From Streptomyces anulatus (GTDB taxonomy: Bacteria > Actinomycetota > Actinomycetes > Streptomycetales > Streptomycetaceae), in contig NZ_JOEZ01000040.1 of assembly GCF_000721175.1 (NCBI RefSeq), positions 1 to 54,720 on the forward strand: a DNA stretch of 54,720 bases. The letters are read 5' to 3'. Below, one piece after another: positions 1 through 8,267 of the stretch; within the stretch, counting starts at the first letter, position 1; each line of letters begins with the position of its first letter. Both the position numbers and the translations under genes were made by a program. A model generated the notes under the pieces. That model did not search any database. It saw nothing but the letters and a program-made list of their open reading frames with translations, and had not been told where the DNA came from.

Positions 1-765
1 GACGCCACCGGACCCCTCCCCACCCCCGAGGACTTCCAGAACATCCCCGGACTCGGCGTCCAGGGCATCGTCGAGGGCCACGCCCTCCTCGTCGGACGGC
101 CCCGCCTTCTCGCCGACGCGGCGATCCCCCTCCCGCCCGGGTTGTCGCAGGCCCTGGCGGATGCCGGGGAGCACGGCCGTACGGCGGTCGTCGTGGCCTG
201 GGACGGGGAGGCGCGGGGCGTGTTCGGGGTGGCGGACGCGGTCAAGGACAGCAGTGCGGCCGCCGTGACCGAGCTGCGCGCCCTGGGGCTGAGGCCCGTC
301 CTCCTCACCGGCGACAACCGGGCCGTGGCGGAGTCGGTCGCGGCCGAGGTGGGCATCGACGAGGTCCACGCCGAGGTGCTTCCCGAGGACAAGGTGAACG
401 TCGTGAAGCGCCTTCAGGCCGAGGGCCGGGTCGTCGCCATGGTCGGCGACGGGGTCAACGACGCCGCCGCGCTGGCCACGGCAGACCTGGGGCTGGCGAT
501 GGGCACCGGGACGGATGCGGCGATCGAAGCGAGCGACCTCACACTGGTTCGTGGAGATCTCAAGGTGACAGCTGACGCAATCCGCCTCTCCAGGCGTACG
601 CTGGCCACCATCAGGGGCAACCTCTTCTGGGCCTTCGGGTACAACGTCGCGGCCTTGCCCCTGGCTGCAAGTGGCCTGCTCAACCCAATGATCGCGGGAG
701 CCGCCATGGCGTTTTCGTCCGTGTTCGTCGTCACGAACAGCCTACGGTTGCGTGCCTTCACGTAA
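1..765 (+). CDS. Metal-translocating P1B-type ATPase, C-terminal part (cut by window edge)
   Basis: The reading frame is open from base 1, so about 254 C-terminal residues are present and the start lies outside the window. It holds part of the nucleotide-binding domain and the P-domain: a LLTGDN motif, then the hinge motif GDGVNDAAALATADLG with its metal-coordinating Asp pair. GTGTDAAIEASDLTLV follows, then two final hydrophobic helices and a short tail. This order is typical of P1B heavy-metal ATPases (copper or other soft metals), which export or import the metal across the plasma membrane. The metal cannot be assigned because the CPC-type membrane motif and any N-terminal metal-binding domain are missing. 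No other gene follows on this strand. Confidence 0.9.
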   Translation, partial: DATGPLPTPEDFQNIPGLGVQGIVEGHALLVGRPRLLADAAIPLPPGLSQALADAGEHGRTAVVVAWDGEARGVFGVADAVKDSSAAAVTELRALGLRPVLLTGDNRAVAESVAAEVGIDEVHAEVLPEDKVNVVKRLQAEGRVVAMVGDGVNDAAALATADLGLAMGTGTDAAIEASDLTLVRGDLKVTADAIRLSRRTLATIRGNLFWAFGYNVAALPLAASGLLNPMIAGAAMAFSSVFVVTNSLRLRAFT

Positions 766-1277
766 CTTCCACAAAGAGATTTAGATCACACCGATTTCAG
801 GGTAACCATCCGGTGGGTTCGCGAGTCTTAGAGTGCGATGCCAAGGATGTCTCGGGGGACGTCCGACGGAGTGTCTTGGGGGACGCTCCCGTGGCAAGCG
901 TTTGGCCGGGGCACGTGCACCGGGGAGCTTTGAGCGGCCCTCTCGTGCGTGCGTACCCCGGCGGATCGCAGCACAAGGGAACACAACAGAACACGGGAGC
1001 TCCGGCTCCCTGCAGACGCCCGGCCGGATCCCGTGGGGGGAATCCGCTCCGGGATATGGGAAGCGCCCTGACCGTCGACCCGTGGGGGGATCGGCGGCGG
1101 GGCGTTTCTCGCTTTCCAGCCCCCTGCCCCTCCCGCCCCCCGGAACGCCGAATCGCCCCGGACACCGCGCTCTGTGCGAAGCGCGGTACGCGGGGCGAAG
1201 GCAGTCGGCCGAAGAGGCCGGGCACTACGGGCGTTGCGGGATCCGGCGGTGCGGGACCCTGCGGTACGAGGTCCGGG
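766..1277. other. Non-coding stretch of 512 bp between convergent genes
   Basis: I see no convincing gene here; the frames lack codon bias, a ribosome site and recognisable protein. It contains two copies of a 14-bp direct repeat (848-861 and 872-885, one mismatch, unit close to TGTCTCGGGGGACG). Near the citrate synthase end there is a weak hairpin, CGGCC-GAAGA-GGCCG around 1206-1220, which may be part of a terminator for that gene. Confidence 0.5.
848..885. repeat. 14-bp direct repeat, two copies
   Basis: Copies at 848-861 and 872-885 differ at one position and start 24 bp apart. They lie in the non-coding stretch between the ATPase and citrate synthase ends. Function unknown. Confidence 0.5.
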
Positions 1278-2576
1278 TCAGCGGCCCTCGACCGGGACGA
1301 AGTCGCGCAGGACCTCGCCGGTGTAGATCTGGCGCGGGCGGCCGATGCGGGAACCCGGCTCCTTGATCATCTCGTGCCACTGGGCGATCCAGCCGGGAAG
1401 GCGGCCGAGCGCGAAGAGCACGGTGAACATCTCGGTCGGGAAGCCCATGGCCCGGTAGATCAGACCGGTGTAGAAGTCCACGTTGGGGTAGAGGTTGCGC
1501 GAGACGAAGTAGTCGTCGGAGAGCGCGTGCTCCTCCAGCTTGAGCGCGATATCGAGCAGCTCGTCGGACTTGCCGAGCGCGGACAGCACGTCGTGGGCGG
1601 CGGCCTTGATGATCTTGGCGCGAGGGTCGAAGGACTTGTACACCCGGTGGCCGAAGCCCATCAGGCGGACGCCGTCCTCCTTGTTCTTCACCTTGCGGAT
1701 GAAGGAGTCGACGTCGCCGCCGTTGGCCTGGATGCCTTCCAGCATCTCCAGCACCGACTGGTTGGCGCCACCGTGCAGGGGGCCCCACAGCGCCGAGATG
1801 CCGGCGGAGATCGAGGCGAACATGTTCGCCTGCGAGGAGCCGACCAGACGCACGGTGGAGGTCGAGCAGTTCTGCTCGTGGTCCGCGTGCAGGATGAGCA
1901 GCTTGTCCAGCGCCGAGACGACGACCGGGTCCAGCTCGTACTCCTGGGCGGGGACCGAGAAGGTCATGCGCAGGAAGTTCTCGACGTACCCGAGGTCGTT
2001 GCGCGGGTAGACGAAGGGGTGACCGATCGACTTCTTGTAGGCGTACGCCGCGATCGTCGGCAGCTTCGCCAGCAGGCGGATCGTCGACAGGTGACGCTGC
2101 TGCTCGTCGAACGGGTTGTGGCTGTCCTGGTAGAACGTGGACAGCGCGCTGACGACCGAGGACAGCATGGCCATCGGGTGGGCGTCGCGGGGGAAGCCGT
2201 CGAAGAACCGCTTGACGTCCTCGTGCAGCAGCGTGTGTTGGGTGATCTCGTTCTTGAAGGTCGCCAGTTGGTCGACCTGCGGAAGGTCACCGTTGATCAG
2301 CGTGTACGCGACCTCGAGGAACGACGAGCGCTCGGCGAGCTGCTCGATCGGGTATCCGCGGTAGCGCAGAATGCCCTGCTCACCGTCGAGGTACGTGACG
2401 GCGGATTTATAGGCGGCTGTGTTGCCGTATCCGCTGTCCAGCGTCACCAGGCCGGTATTGGCCCGGAGCTTCCCGATGTCGAAGCCCTTGTCGCCGACGG
2501 TGCTGTCGATCACCGGGTAGGTGTACTCGTCATCGCCGTACCGCAGTACTACAGCGTTGTTGGTGTGCTCGCTCAC
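1278..2576 (-). CDS. gltA: Citrate synthase
   Basis: Condenses acetyl-CoA and oxaloacetate to citrate, the entry step of the TCA cycle, in the cytoplasm. The protein is 432 residues, usual for bacterial type II hexameric citrate synthase. The catalytic histidines sit in WGPLHGGANQS and MGFGHRVYK, and the catalytic Asp in the NVDFYTG segment. The GTG start at 2576 was chosen because the protein then begins SEHTNNAVVLRYGDDEYTYP, the usual streptomycete N-terminus, and an AGGG ribosome site lies about 5 bases upstream. The longer open frame up to 2762 has no family similarity in its first 62 residues. The 215 bp upstream, before recD2, should hold its promoter. Confidence 0.96.
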   Translation of the reverse strand: MSEHTNNAVVLRYGDDEYTYPVIDSTVGDKGFDIGKLRANTGLVTLDSGYGNTAAYKSAVTYLDGEQGILRYRGYPIEQLAERSSFLEVAYTLINGDLPQVDQLATFKNEITQHTLLHEDVKRFFDGFPRDAHPMAMLSSVVSALSTFYQDSHNPFDEQQRHLSTIRLLAKLPTIAAYAYKKSIGHPFVYPRNDLGYVENFLRMTFSVPAQEYELDPVVVSALDKLLILHADHEQNCSTSTVRLVGSSQANMFASISAGISALWGPLHGGANQSVLEMLEGIQANGGDVDSFIRKVKNKEDGVRLMGFGHRVYKSFDPRAKIIKAAAHDVLSALGKSDELLDIALKLEEHALSDDYFVSRNLYPNVDFYTGLIYRAMGFPTEMFTVLFALGRLPGWIAQWHEMIKEPGSRIGRPRQIYTGEVLRDFVPVEGR

Positions 2577-2791
2577 GTCATCCCTCACCGACGTAGTGCC
2601 TCTTCTTCGAGGTGCCCTGACTGTCTTCCACCCTCCCCCATTCGGCTCAGGAGAGTGCACTCGGGGTCGTCCATTGGACCTACTGACGGCACTGAGTGCC
2701 GCCAACTTACTCATCCTGCCCCCTTGACTGCGGTTCCGGAAGACCTCCGTGATGTTTCCCACCGATTTGATCGATCATTTTTGTGCAGGGG

Positions 2792-5017
2792 TCACACGAA
2801 GTCTTCGCCCGAGCCGCCCCGGAGCCGGAAATCCAGTGCCGTACAGCGTCTGCCTGCGGAAACCGTGCGGACCGCCTGGCCGATCGCCTTACGGGACCCG
2901 ACGAGGACGACGAGCTTCCTGGCCCTCGTCACGGCCGTGTAGAGCAGATTGCGCTGGAGCATCATCCAGGCGCTGGTGGTGACGGGGATGACGACGGCCG
3001 GATACTCGCTGCCCTGGGAACGGTGGATGGTCATGGCGTACGCGTGGGCCAGCTCGTCCAGCTCGTCGAAGTCGTAGCCGATCTCCTCGTCCTCGTCGGT
3101 GCGGACGGTGAGCTTCTGTTCGTCCACGTCCAGGCCGGTGACGACGCCGACCGTGCCGTTGAAGACGCCGTTCTCGCCCTTGTCGTAGTTGTTGCGGATC
3201 TGGGTGACCTTGTCGCCGACCCGGAAGACCCGGCCGCCGAACCGCTTCTCGGGGAGGTCGGGACGGCCCGGGGTGATGGCCTGCTGGAGCAGCCCGTTCA
3301 AATGTCCGGCTCCGGCAGGGCCCCGGTGCATCGGGGCGAGGACCTGTACGTCACGGCGCGGGTCGAGACCGAACTTGGCCGGAACGCGGCGGGCCGCGAC
3401 ATCGACGGCGAGCTTGCCCGCGTCCTCCGTCTCGTCCTCCACGAAGAGGAAGAAGTCGCTCAGCCCCTCGGTGAGCGGGGGCTGCCCGGCGTTGATCCGG
3501 TGCGCGTTGGTCACGACGCCGGACTGCTGGGCCTGGCGGAAGATCCGGGTGAGCCGGACGGCGGGAACCGGGCCGCCCTCGGCGAGCAGATCGCTCAGCA
3601 CCTCCCCCGCGCCGACCGAGGGCAGTTGGTCGACGTCACCCACCAGGAGGAGGTGGGCACCGGGTGCCACCGCCTTCACGAGCTTGTTGGCGAGCAGCAG
3701 GTCGAGCATCGACGCCTCGTCCACGACGACCAGATCGGCGTCCAGCGGACGGTCCCGGTCGTAGGCCGCGTCCCCGCCCGGCCTCAGCTCCAGGAGCCGG
3801 TGCACGGTGGACGCCTCGGCCCCGGTCAGCTCGGCGAGCCGCTTGGCTGCCCGACCGGTGGGCGCGGCCAGCACGACCTTGGCCCGCTTGGCCCGGGCCA
3901 GCTCGACGATGGACCGGACGGTGAACGACTTCCCGCAGCCGGGCCCACCGGTCAGGACGGCCACCTTCCGGCTGAGCGCGAGCCGTACGGCCTCCTCCTG
4001 CTCGGGCGCGAGCGAGGCCCCCGTACGCGTGGCGAGCCAGGCCAGGGCCTTGTCCCAGTCCACGTCCTGGAAGGCCGGCATCCGGTCCTCCCCGGTCCGC
4101 AGCAGCCGCCGGACCTGCCCGGCGAGGGACAGCTCGGCCCGGTGGAAGGGGACCAGGTAGACAGCCGTGATCGGTTCGCCGCCCTCGGGCGACGGCACCT
4201 TCTCCCGTACGACGCCCTCCGGGTCGGCGGCCAGCTCGGCCAGGCACTCGATGACCAGCCCGGTGTCGACCTGGAGCAGCTTGACGCCGTCCGCGATGAG
4301 CCGCTCCTCGGGGAGGTAGCAGTGCCCCTGGTCGGAGGACTGGGACAGGGCGTGCTGAAGGCCGGCCTTGACCCGCTCGGGGCTGTCGTGCGGAATGCCC
4401 ACGGCCTGGGCGATCCGGTCGGCGGTGAGGAAGCCGATGCCCCAGACGTCGGCGGCCAGCCGGTAGGGCTGGTTCTTCACGACGGAGATCGAGGCGTCCT
4501 CGTACTTCTTGTAGATGCGGACGGCGATGGAGGTGGAGACGCCGACGCCCTGGAGGAAGACCATGACCTCCTTGATCGCCTTCTGTTCCTCCCAGGCCGC
4601 CGCGATCATCTTCGTGCGCTTGGGGCCGAGGCCGGGGACCTCGACGAGCCGCTTCGGCTCCTGCTCGATGACGTCGAGGGTGTCGACGCCGAAGTGGGTG
4701 GTGATCCGGTCGGCCATCACCGGCCCGATGCCCTTGATCAGCCCGGATCCGAGATAGCGGCGGATGCCCTGGATGGTGGCGGGCAGGACGGTGGTGTAGT
4801 TCTCCACGGTGAACTGCTTGCCGTACTGGGAGTGCGAGCCCCAACGGCCCTCCATCCGCAGCGACTCGCCGACCTGCGCGCCGAGCAGCGCACCGACCAC
4901 GGTGAGGAGGTCGCCCGCCCCGCGCCCGGTGTCGACGCGGGCGACCGTGTACCCGTTCTCCTCGTTGGCGTAGGTGATCCGCTCCAGGACCCCTTCGAGG
5001 ACGGCCATGTTGGACAT
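2792..5017 (-). CDS. recD2: RecD2-type ATP-dependent 5'-3' DNA helicase
   Basis: A 741-residue superfamily 1B helicase of the RecD2/YrrC type, which acts without RecBC in DNA repair. In order: an N-terminal OB-like region (about 1-80); helix-hairpin-helix repeats (SGLIKGIGPVMADRI, LVEVPGLGPKRTKMI); Walker A GGPGCGKS (near residue 355); VVVDEASM (Walker B); GDVDQLPSVGAG; an LTRIFRQ motif; and C-terminal motifs TIHRSQGSEYP and LLYTAVTRARKL. All helicase motifs are intact. The start at 5017 gives MSNMAVLEG; a second ATG three codons later is possible. It is read toward citrate synthase, 215 bp away, probably as a separate unit. Confidence 0.95.
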   Translation of the reverse strand: MSNMAVLEGVLERITYANEENGYTVARVDTGRGAGDLLTVVGALLGAQVGESLRMEGRWGSHSQYGKQFTVENYTTVLPATIQGIRRYLGSGLIKGIGPVMADRITTHFGVDTLDVIEQEPKRLVEVPGLGPKRTKMIAAAWEEQKAIKEVMVFLQGVGVSTSIAVRIYKKYEDASISVVKNQPYRLAADVWGIGFLTADRIAQAVGIPHDSPERVKAGLQHALSQSSDQGHCYLPEERLIADGVKLLQVDTGLVIECLAELAADPEGVVREKVPSPEGGEPITAVYLVPFHRAELSLAGQVRRLLRTGEDRMPAFQDVDWDKALAWLATRTGASLAPEQEEAVRLALSRKVAVLTGGPGCGKSFTVRSIVELARAKRAKVVLAAPTGRAAKRLAELTGAEASTVHRLLELRPGGDAAYDRDRPLDADLVVVDEASMLDLLLANKLVKAVAPGAHLLLVGDVDQLPSVGAGEVLSDLLAEGGPVPAVRLTRIFRQAQQSGVVTNAHRINAGQPPLTEGLSDFFLFVEDETEDAGKLAVDVAARRVPAKFGLDPRRDVQVLAPMHRGPAGAGHLNGLLQQAITPGRPDLPEKRFGGRVFRVGDKVTQIRNNYDKGENGVFNGTVGVVTGLDVDEQKLTVRTDEDEEIGYDFDELDELAHAYAMTIHRSQGSEYPAVVIPVTTSAWMMLQRNLLYTAVTRARKLVVLVGSRKAIGQAVRTVSAGRRCTALDFRLRGGSGEDFV

Positions 5018-5070
5018 GACCCGACGCTACCGGGTGGCACTGACGGTCCGGTTCGCGGCCCGGGTCCCCG

Positions 5071-5300
5071 TCACGGGGTACGGGGGCGCGGCCCGCCGTC
5101 CCGGTAGTCGTTCGCCAGTAGCGCGTCCATGGTGGAGCGCAGTCTGCCGAGGAAGTCCTCGAACTGCTGGATCTCCTGCGGCGAGTACGCCGACATCGCC
5201 TCGGCCATCCGCTCGGTGTACGGACCGAAGAACGCCTCGGCGCGCGGCCGGATGCCGGGGCTGCTGCGCAGGGTCACGACCCGGCGGTCGGTGCTCTCGC
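5071..5300 (-). pseudogene. MarR-family regulator, C-terminal remnant
   Basis: Only the last 75 or so residues of a MarR-like regulator remain. The preserved part runs from the end of the winged helix (ESTDRRVVTLRSSPG) through the C-terminal dimerisation helices (AEAFFGPYTERMAEAMSAYS, then FEDFLGRLRSTMDALL) to a TGA at 5071-5073. Upstream of about 5300 the frame stays open but becomes Pro/Gly-rich and has no MarR likeness, so the DNA-binding helices are gone. It ends about 54 bp from the recD2 start, on the same strand. The break coincides with the fragment of a plus-strand gene, which points to a deletion that joined two 3' ends. Confidence 0.7.
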
Positions 5301-5419
5301 AGGGGGACCTGCCGGAGGGCGGCGGGCTCGGCGGCGCCCTGGCGGCGGCCGGCTGCTTCCTTCTCGCGGCCGCCTTCTTCGCGATCTGGGTCTACGGACT
5401 GGTGGCGCTGCTCGGCTGA
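5291..5419 (+). pseudogene. Tail of a small membrane-protein gene (possible remnant)
   Basis: The frame ends at a TGA at 5417-5419 and encodes about 42 residues from a GTG at 5291. It has one strong hydrophobic segment, ALAAAGCFLLAAAFFAIWVY, near the end. There is no clear ribosome site before that GTG, and frame and content change just where the MarR remnant begins. I read it as the 3' end of a longer plus-strand membrane-protein gene cut by a deletion. It could instead be a genuine small membrane peptide. A perfect terminator hairpin follows 8 bp after the stop, which supports a real gene end. The family cannot be told from this fragment. Confidence 0.45.
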
Positions 5420-5426
5420 GACGGGC

Positions 5427-5451
5427 CGTCAGGGCCCGCCGGGCCCTGACG
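5427..5451 (+). terminator. Strong hairpin after the truncated membrane-protein gene
   Basis: A perfect 11-bp stem, CGTCAGGGCCC / GGGCCCTGACG, with a 3-base loop. It starts 8 bp after the TGA at 5419. It lies about 110 bp beyond the stop of the minus-strand gene at 5559 and could serve that gene too. Confidence 0.75.
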
Positions 5452-5558
5452 CGGTCGCCCCGGCGACGGGCTCCTCGCCGTGGGCGCGGCCGTACGGGGC
5501 GGGCGCGGATGCCACTTCGCTGGTCCTGGCGCACGGCCGGCCGGGCAGCGTCGCCGAC

Positions 5559-5912
5559 TCACGGAAGGTCCTCGTCCGTACGCGGTTCTGGCCGGTCCGG
5601 CAGGAGCGCGTCGAGCCGTGAGCCGCGGCTCTCCGCGACGCGCACGATCTGTTGCAGCGACTCGGTCAGCCTGCCGGCGAGAAAGCGGACCTGTGGTCCG
5701 GTGGACCCGTCGTCGGCCAACAGGTCGGCGGCGTGGCCGAGCAGTTCGTCCGCCATGTCGAGTTGGATGCTCTCCACGTCGTCGGCCATCCGCGAGACGT
5801 AGCCGGTGCCGTCTCCGACGACGTAACAGGGCTTTCCACCTGTGCCCGTCCACGGCAGCAGCCGCATCGCGGAGGCTTCGGCGCGGTCGGTGTGTTCGCT
5901 GCTCATCCTCAT
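5559..5912 (-). CDS. Conserved streptomycete hypothetical protein
   Basis: A 117-residue soluble protein without signal or membrane segment. The N-terminal part has RLLPWTGTGGKPCYVVGDG, followed by a predicted helical stretch (SRMADDVESIQLDMADELL and onward). I recall such proteins next to XRE/DUF397 regulator pairs in many Streptomyces, but no function is known to me. The start at 5912 forms a 4-bp ATGA overlap with the upstream gene's stop (5909-5911), implying translational coupling in a two-gene operon. An alternative ATG lies two codons in. The operon is divergent from the XRE gene at 6416. Confidence 0.75.
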   Translation of the reverse strand: MRMSSEHTDRAEASAMRLLPWTGTGGKPCYVVGDGTGYVSRMADDVESIQLDMADELLGHAADLLADDGSTGPQVRFLAGRLTESLQQIVRVAESRGSRLDALLPDRPEPRTDEDLP

Positions 5913-6232
5913 GCCGCGCCCCCGCTCACCCGGCCGAGGTGAACGCCGTGGGCGGCGATCAGCAGCGCCCCGTACCGGATCCGCCTCCGCCTCGCTTCGG
6001 TCGCCCGTTCCTCGGCCACACGCCGCTCGTGCGCCACGACGTACGGGCGCACCAACGGGCTGTCCTCGTCACGCGGAGGGCGCTCCCCGGTGCGGTAGAC
6101 GGTCGGCCCGCCGACGTAGGCGCAGGAGTACGGGTGGACGTAGGCGTACGGCTCCAAGGGATGCCGTTGACGCCGTACGGGGATCAGCAATCGCCGTACC
6201 GACTTCAGAAGTCGGGCGATAACGTGCTTCAT
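5909..6232 (-). CDS. Short basic hypothetical protein of the XRE/DUF397 locus
   Basis: A 107-residue protein starting MKHVIARLLKSVRRLLIPVR, with a conserved-looking middle (YVHPYSCAYVGGPTVYRTGE, RPYVVAHERR) and an Arg-rich helix before the end. I recall the middle motif from other Streptomyces small proteins encoded beside XRE regulators; the function is unknown. It is first in a two-gene operon, and its TGA overlaps the ATG of the next gene. The start at 6232 fits the beginning of the conserved region; an AGG-like ribosome site lies upstream. The much longer open frame in this register (to 7021) is antisense to the XRE gene and not real. Confidence 0.7.
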   Translation of the reverse strand: MKHVIARLLKSVRRLLIPVRRQRHPLEPYAYVHPYSCAYVGGPTVYRTGERPPRDEDSPLVRPYVVAHERRVAEERATEARRRRIRYGALLIAAHGVHLGRVSGGAA

Positions 6233-6415
6233 GTCAGCCTGCTTTCCGGGGATGGCCATGCCCCCGGACCGGTTACGTCGGTCGCGGGGGTCTCTTCGCA
6301 CAAGTGCGGCCGCTTCTTTCCGTAGCGAACCCATCACAGAGTGGGGTCGCCCGTCGCTACGCTGCCAGGGGGTCGGGGATGACAGCGCGTCCGTCAAGAC
6401 GAGGAGTTGGAGTGC

Positions 6416-7240
6416 ATGGGAACGAAGCAGGGGCCGCGCACGCCGAGGCAGAAGTACGGCGAGGAGCTGCGGCTGCGACGTATCGCGACGGGGCTGACGC
6501 AGGAGGCCCTGAGCGAGATGGTCGTCTGCTCGCCCACCCTCATCAGCCATTACGAAGCGGGACGGCGGCTGCCTAGCCCGGAGGACGCGCGGCGGATCGA
6601 CCAGGCGCTGCGTACGGATGGGTTCTTCGAGCGGTGGCTGCAAGACTTGGAGACGAAGTACGACGAAAACTTCGCTGCCGTGGCGGAGTTGGAGCAACAA
6701 GCGGTGCTCATCCAGCAGTTCGCGCTGACGCTCGTGCCCGGTCTGTTGCAGACGGACGACTACGCACGGGCCCTGTTCGAGGCATACCGCCCCAACCACC
6801 GCAAGGAGGATATTGACAAGGAGGTCGTCATTCGAACGGAGCGTGCCCGCGTACTCGACAGCCCGCTGAATCCGGTGGTGTGGACGCTGCTGGACGAGGC
6901 CGTGCTGCGGCGGCGGGTCGGCGGCCCACAGGTGATGGCCAGACAGTTGCGGAAGGTCGCCGACATGGCCGAGGCAGGGCGGCTGCGGCTGCACGTGCTG
7001 CCGTTCGAGGCCGGGGCTCACTCACTCCAACAGAGCCTGCTGACGCTGATGAGCTTTGCGGACTCCGCGCCGGTGGCCTACGTCGAAGCCTTCCAGACGG
7101 GCAACCTGATGGATGATCCACGCTTGGTGGCCTTTAGCCGCACGGCATACGATCTCGCTCTGGGCGACGCGTTGTCGCACCAGGAGTCAGTGGCCCGCGT
7201 GCGGGCCGCAGCGGAGGAGCACGTACATGGTCACCGGTAG
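6416..7240 (+). CDS. XRE-family regulator with DUF5753 domain
   Basis: A 274-residue protein with an N-terminal helix-turn-helix (about residues 13-70: YGEELRLRRIATGLTQEALS, then CSPTLISHYEAGRRLPS). A DUF5753 ligand-binding-like domain fills the rest (LVPGLLQTDDYARAL, WTLLDEAVLRR, LRLHVLPFEAGAHSL, YVEAFQTGNLMDDP). Such regulators pair with a downstream DUF397 protein, as in the whiJ-type loci that affect development and antibiotic production in Streptomyces. The ATG at 6416 follows GAGGAG at 6401-6406 with a 9-base spacer; a TTG at 6407 would overlap less well with a ribosome site. The gene overlaps the DUF397 gene by 14 bp. Confidence 0.93.
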   Translation: MGTKQGPRTPRQKYGEELRLRRIATGLTQEALSEMVVCSPTLISHYEAGRRLPSPEDARRIDQALRTDGFFERWLQDLETKYDENFAAVAELEQQAVLIQQFALTLVPGLLQTDDYARALFEAYRPNHRKEDIDKEVVIRTERARVLDSPLNPVVWTLLDEAVLRRRVGGPQVMARQLRKVADMAEAGRLRLHVLPFEAGAHSLQQSLLTLMSFADSAPVAYVEAFQTGNLMDDPRLVAFSRTAYDLALGDALSHQESVARVRAAAEEHVHGHR

Positions 7241-7451
7241 GCGAAGCCTTACGGACGCGTCCACCCTCACGGGCTGGTTCAAGTCCACCTACAGCGGCGG
7301 GAACCAGGGCGAGTGCCTTGAGGTCGCCCGCGGTTACGCCACCGTCCCCGTCCGCGACAGCAAGGCCGCCGACGGCCCGGCAGTCGTCTTCTCCGCAGAC
7401 GGCTGGTCTTCCTTCGTCACCGCGCTCAAAAGTGGCGACTTCTCCGCCTGA
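7227..7451 (+). CDS. DUF397 small protein
   Basis: A 74-residue DUF397 protein with the family's pattern: WFKSTYSGGNQGECLEVA, then VPVRDSK and a VFSADGWSSFVTALKSGDF end. DUF397 proteins are partners of XRE-DUF5753 regulators and are thought to modulate them. The ATG at 7227 lies inside the end of the XRE gene (14-bp overlap) and follows a GGAGGAGC ribosome site at about 7213-7219, so the two are translationally coupled. The longer upstream open frame overlaps the XRE gene out of frame and is not coding. Confidence 0.92.
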   Translation: MVTGRRSLTDASTLTGWFKSTYSGGNQGECLEVARGYATVPVRDSKAADGPAVVFSADGWSSFVTALKSGDFSA

Positions 7452-7508
7452 TCGACCCTCTCTTGGAGCGGCCCCGCCGGCACCACGCGGCTGGGCCGCC
7501 GGGCGGTG

Positions 7509-8267
7509 TCAGGCGCGGGACAGGAACGCCGCGCGCAGGGCCCGGTCCCGCAGCAGCGCCAGAGTCTCTTCCTCGCCGACGAACAGCAGGTCCGCGACGC
7601 GATGGTCGGCCTGGTGGAACATCGCCGCCAGTACGTCCGCGAGCGGACGGTTCCAAGCCACCCTGACGATCTTCGCCGCCTTGTCGTGCTGCCCCCGATC
7701 CGTGGCGATGCGCCACAGCTCCACCGACTCCTTGGCGGTCTCGTAAGCAGTTCTGCGCCCGTCGACGAGGACACCACGCGCATTGAGCCCGAACACGGCC
7801 AAGCACGCCTCTCCACGGGGCGTCAGTCCCTTGTACTCACCCACCGGCAGGACCAGCCGCAGGTGGTCCAACGGTTCCTGGAGCGTGGGATCGAGAAGGA
7901 GCGGGCTGCCGTCCTCCTCGGATCGGGGGAATAGGTTCCGCTTCTGGTTGCTGTTGCAGTACGCGCAGGCCAGCAAGTGGTTGAGCCACTCGAAGGTACG
8001 CGCCGGGGCAAGGCTCTTCGGCTCGAAGTGGTCGATGTCCGTGCCCTGGCTGTCCCCGCAGTACATGCAGCGCTGGTGACCGGGCGCCATGCCCGCGAGG
8101 GCCGCCAGCAGACCGTCGCGTACGCGTCGGCGGACGGTGGTGTGAGCCCACAGCTCGGCCGCCCTGGCCTTGCGGTCCGACTCGACGGTCCGCTCGATCT
8201 GCTCGGTGTACGTCCTGAGATGAGCCACCGTGTCCGGGGGCAGCGGAGCCCGCTCCAGGCGAATCAC
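7509..8267 (-). CDS. HNH endonuclease, PtuB-like partner of the adjacent AAA ATPase
   Basis: A 252-residue protein with an HNH core in the middle: CMYCG (about residues 90-95), DIDHFEPKS, and NHLLACAYCNSNQKRNLFP. The two CxxC pairs should bind zinc and the DIDH/NH residues act on DNA. The layout resembles the HNH proteins of Septu (PtuB) and of some retron systems. The GTG start at 8267 overlaps the ATPase stop as GTGA, so the two proteins are made together. The inferred role is the nuclease effector of a two-gene anti-phage module. The C-terminal third is helical and unrecognised. An HNH enzyme in general DNA repair is the alternative. Confidence 0.85.
   Translation of the reverse strand: MIRLERAPLPPDTVAHLRTYTEQIERTVESDRKARAAELWAHTTVRRRVRDGLLAALAGMAPGHQRCMYCGDSQGTDIDHFEPKSLAPARTFEWLNHLLACAYCNSNQKRNLFPRSEEDGSPLLLDPTLQEPLDHLRLVLPVGEYKGLTPRGEACLAVFGLNARGVLVDGRRTAYETAKESVELWRIATDRGQHDKAAKIVRVAWNRPLADVLAAMFHQADHRVADLLFVGEEETLALLRDRALRAAFLSRA

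Noticed and set aside
813..2942. Open frame of 709 codons on the plus strand
   Set aside because: Antisense to citrate synthase; composition is typical of a shadow frame and it has no family features.
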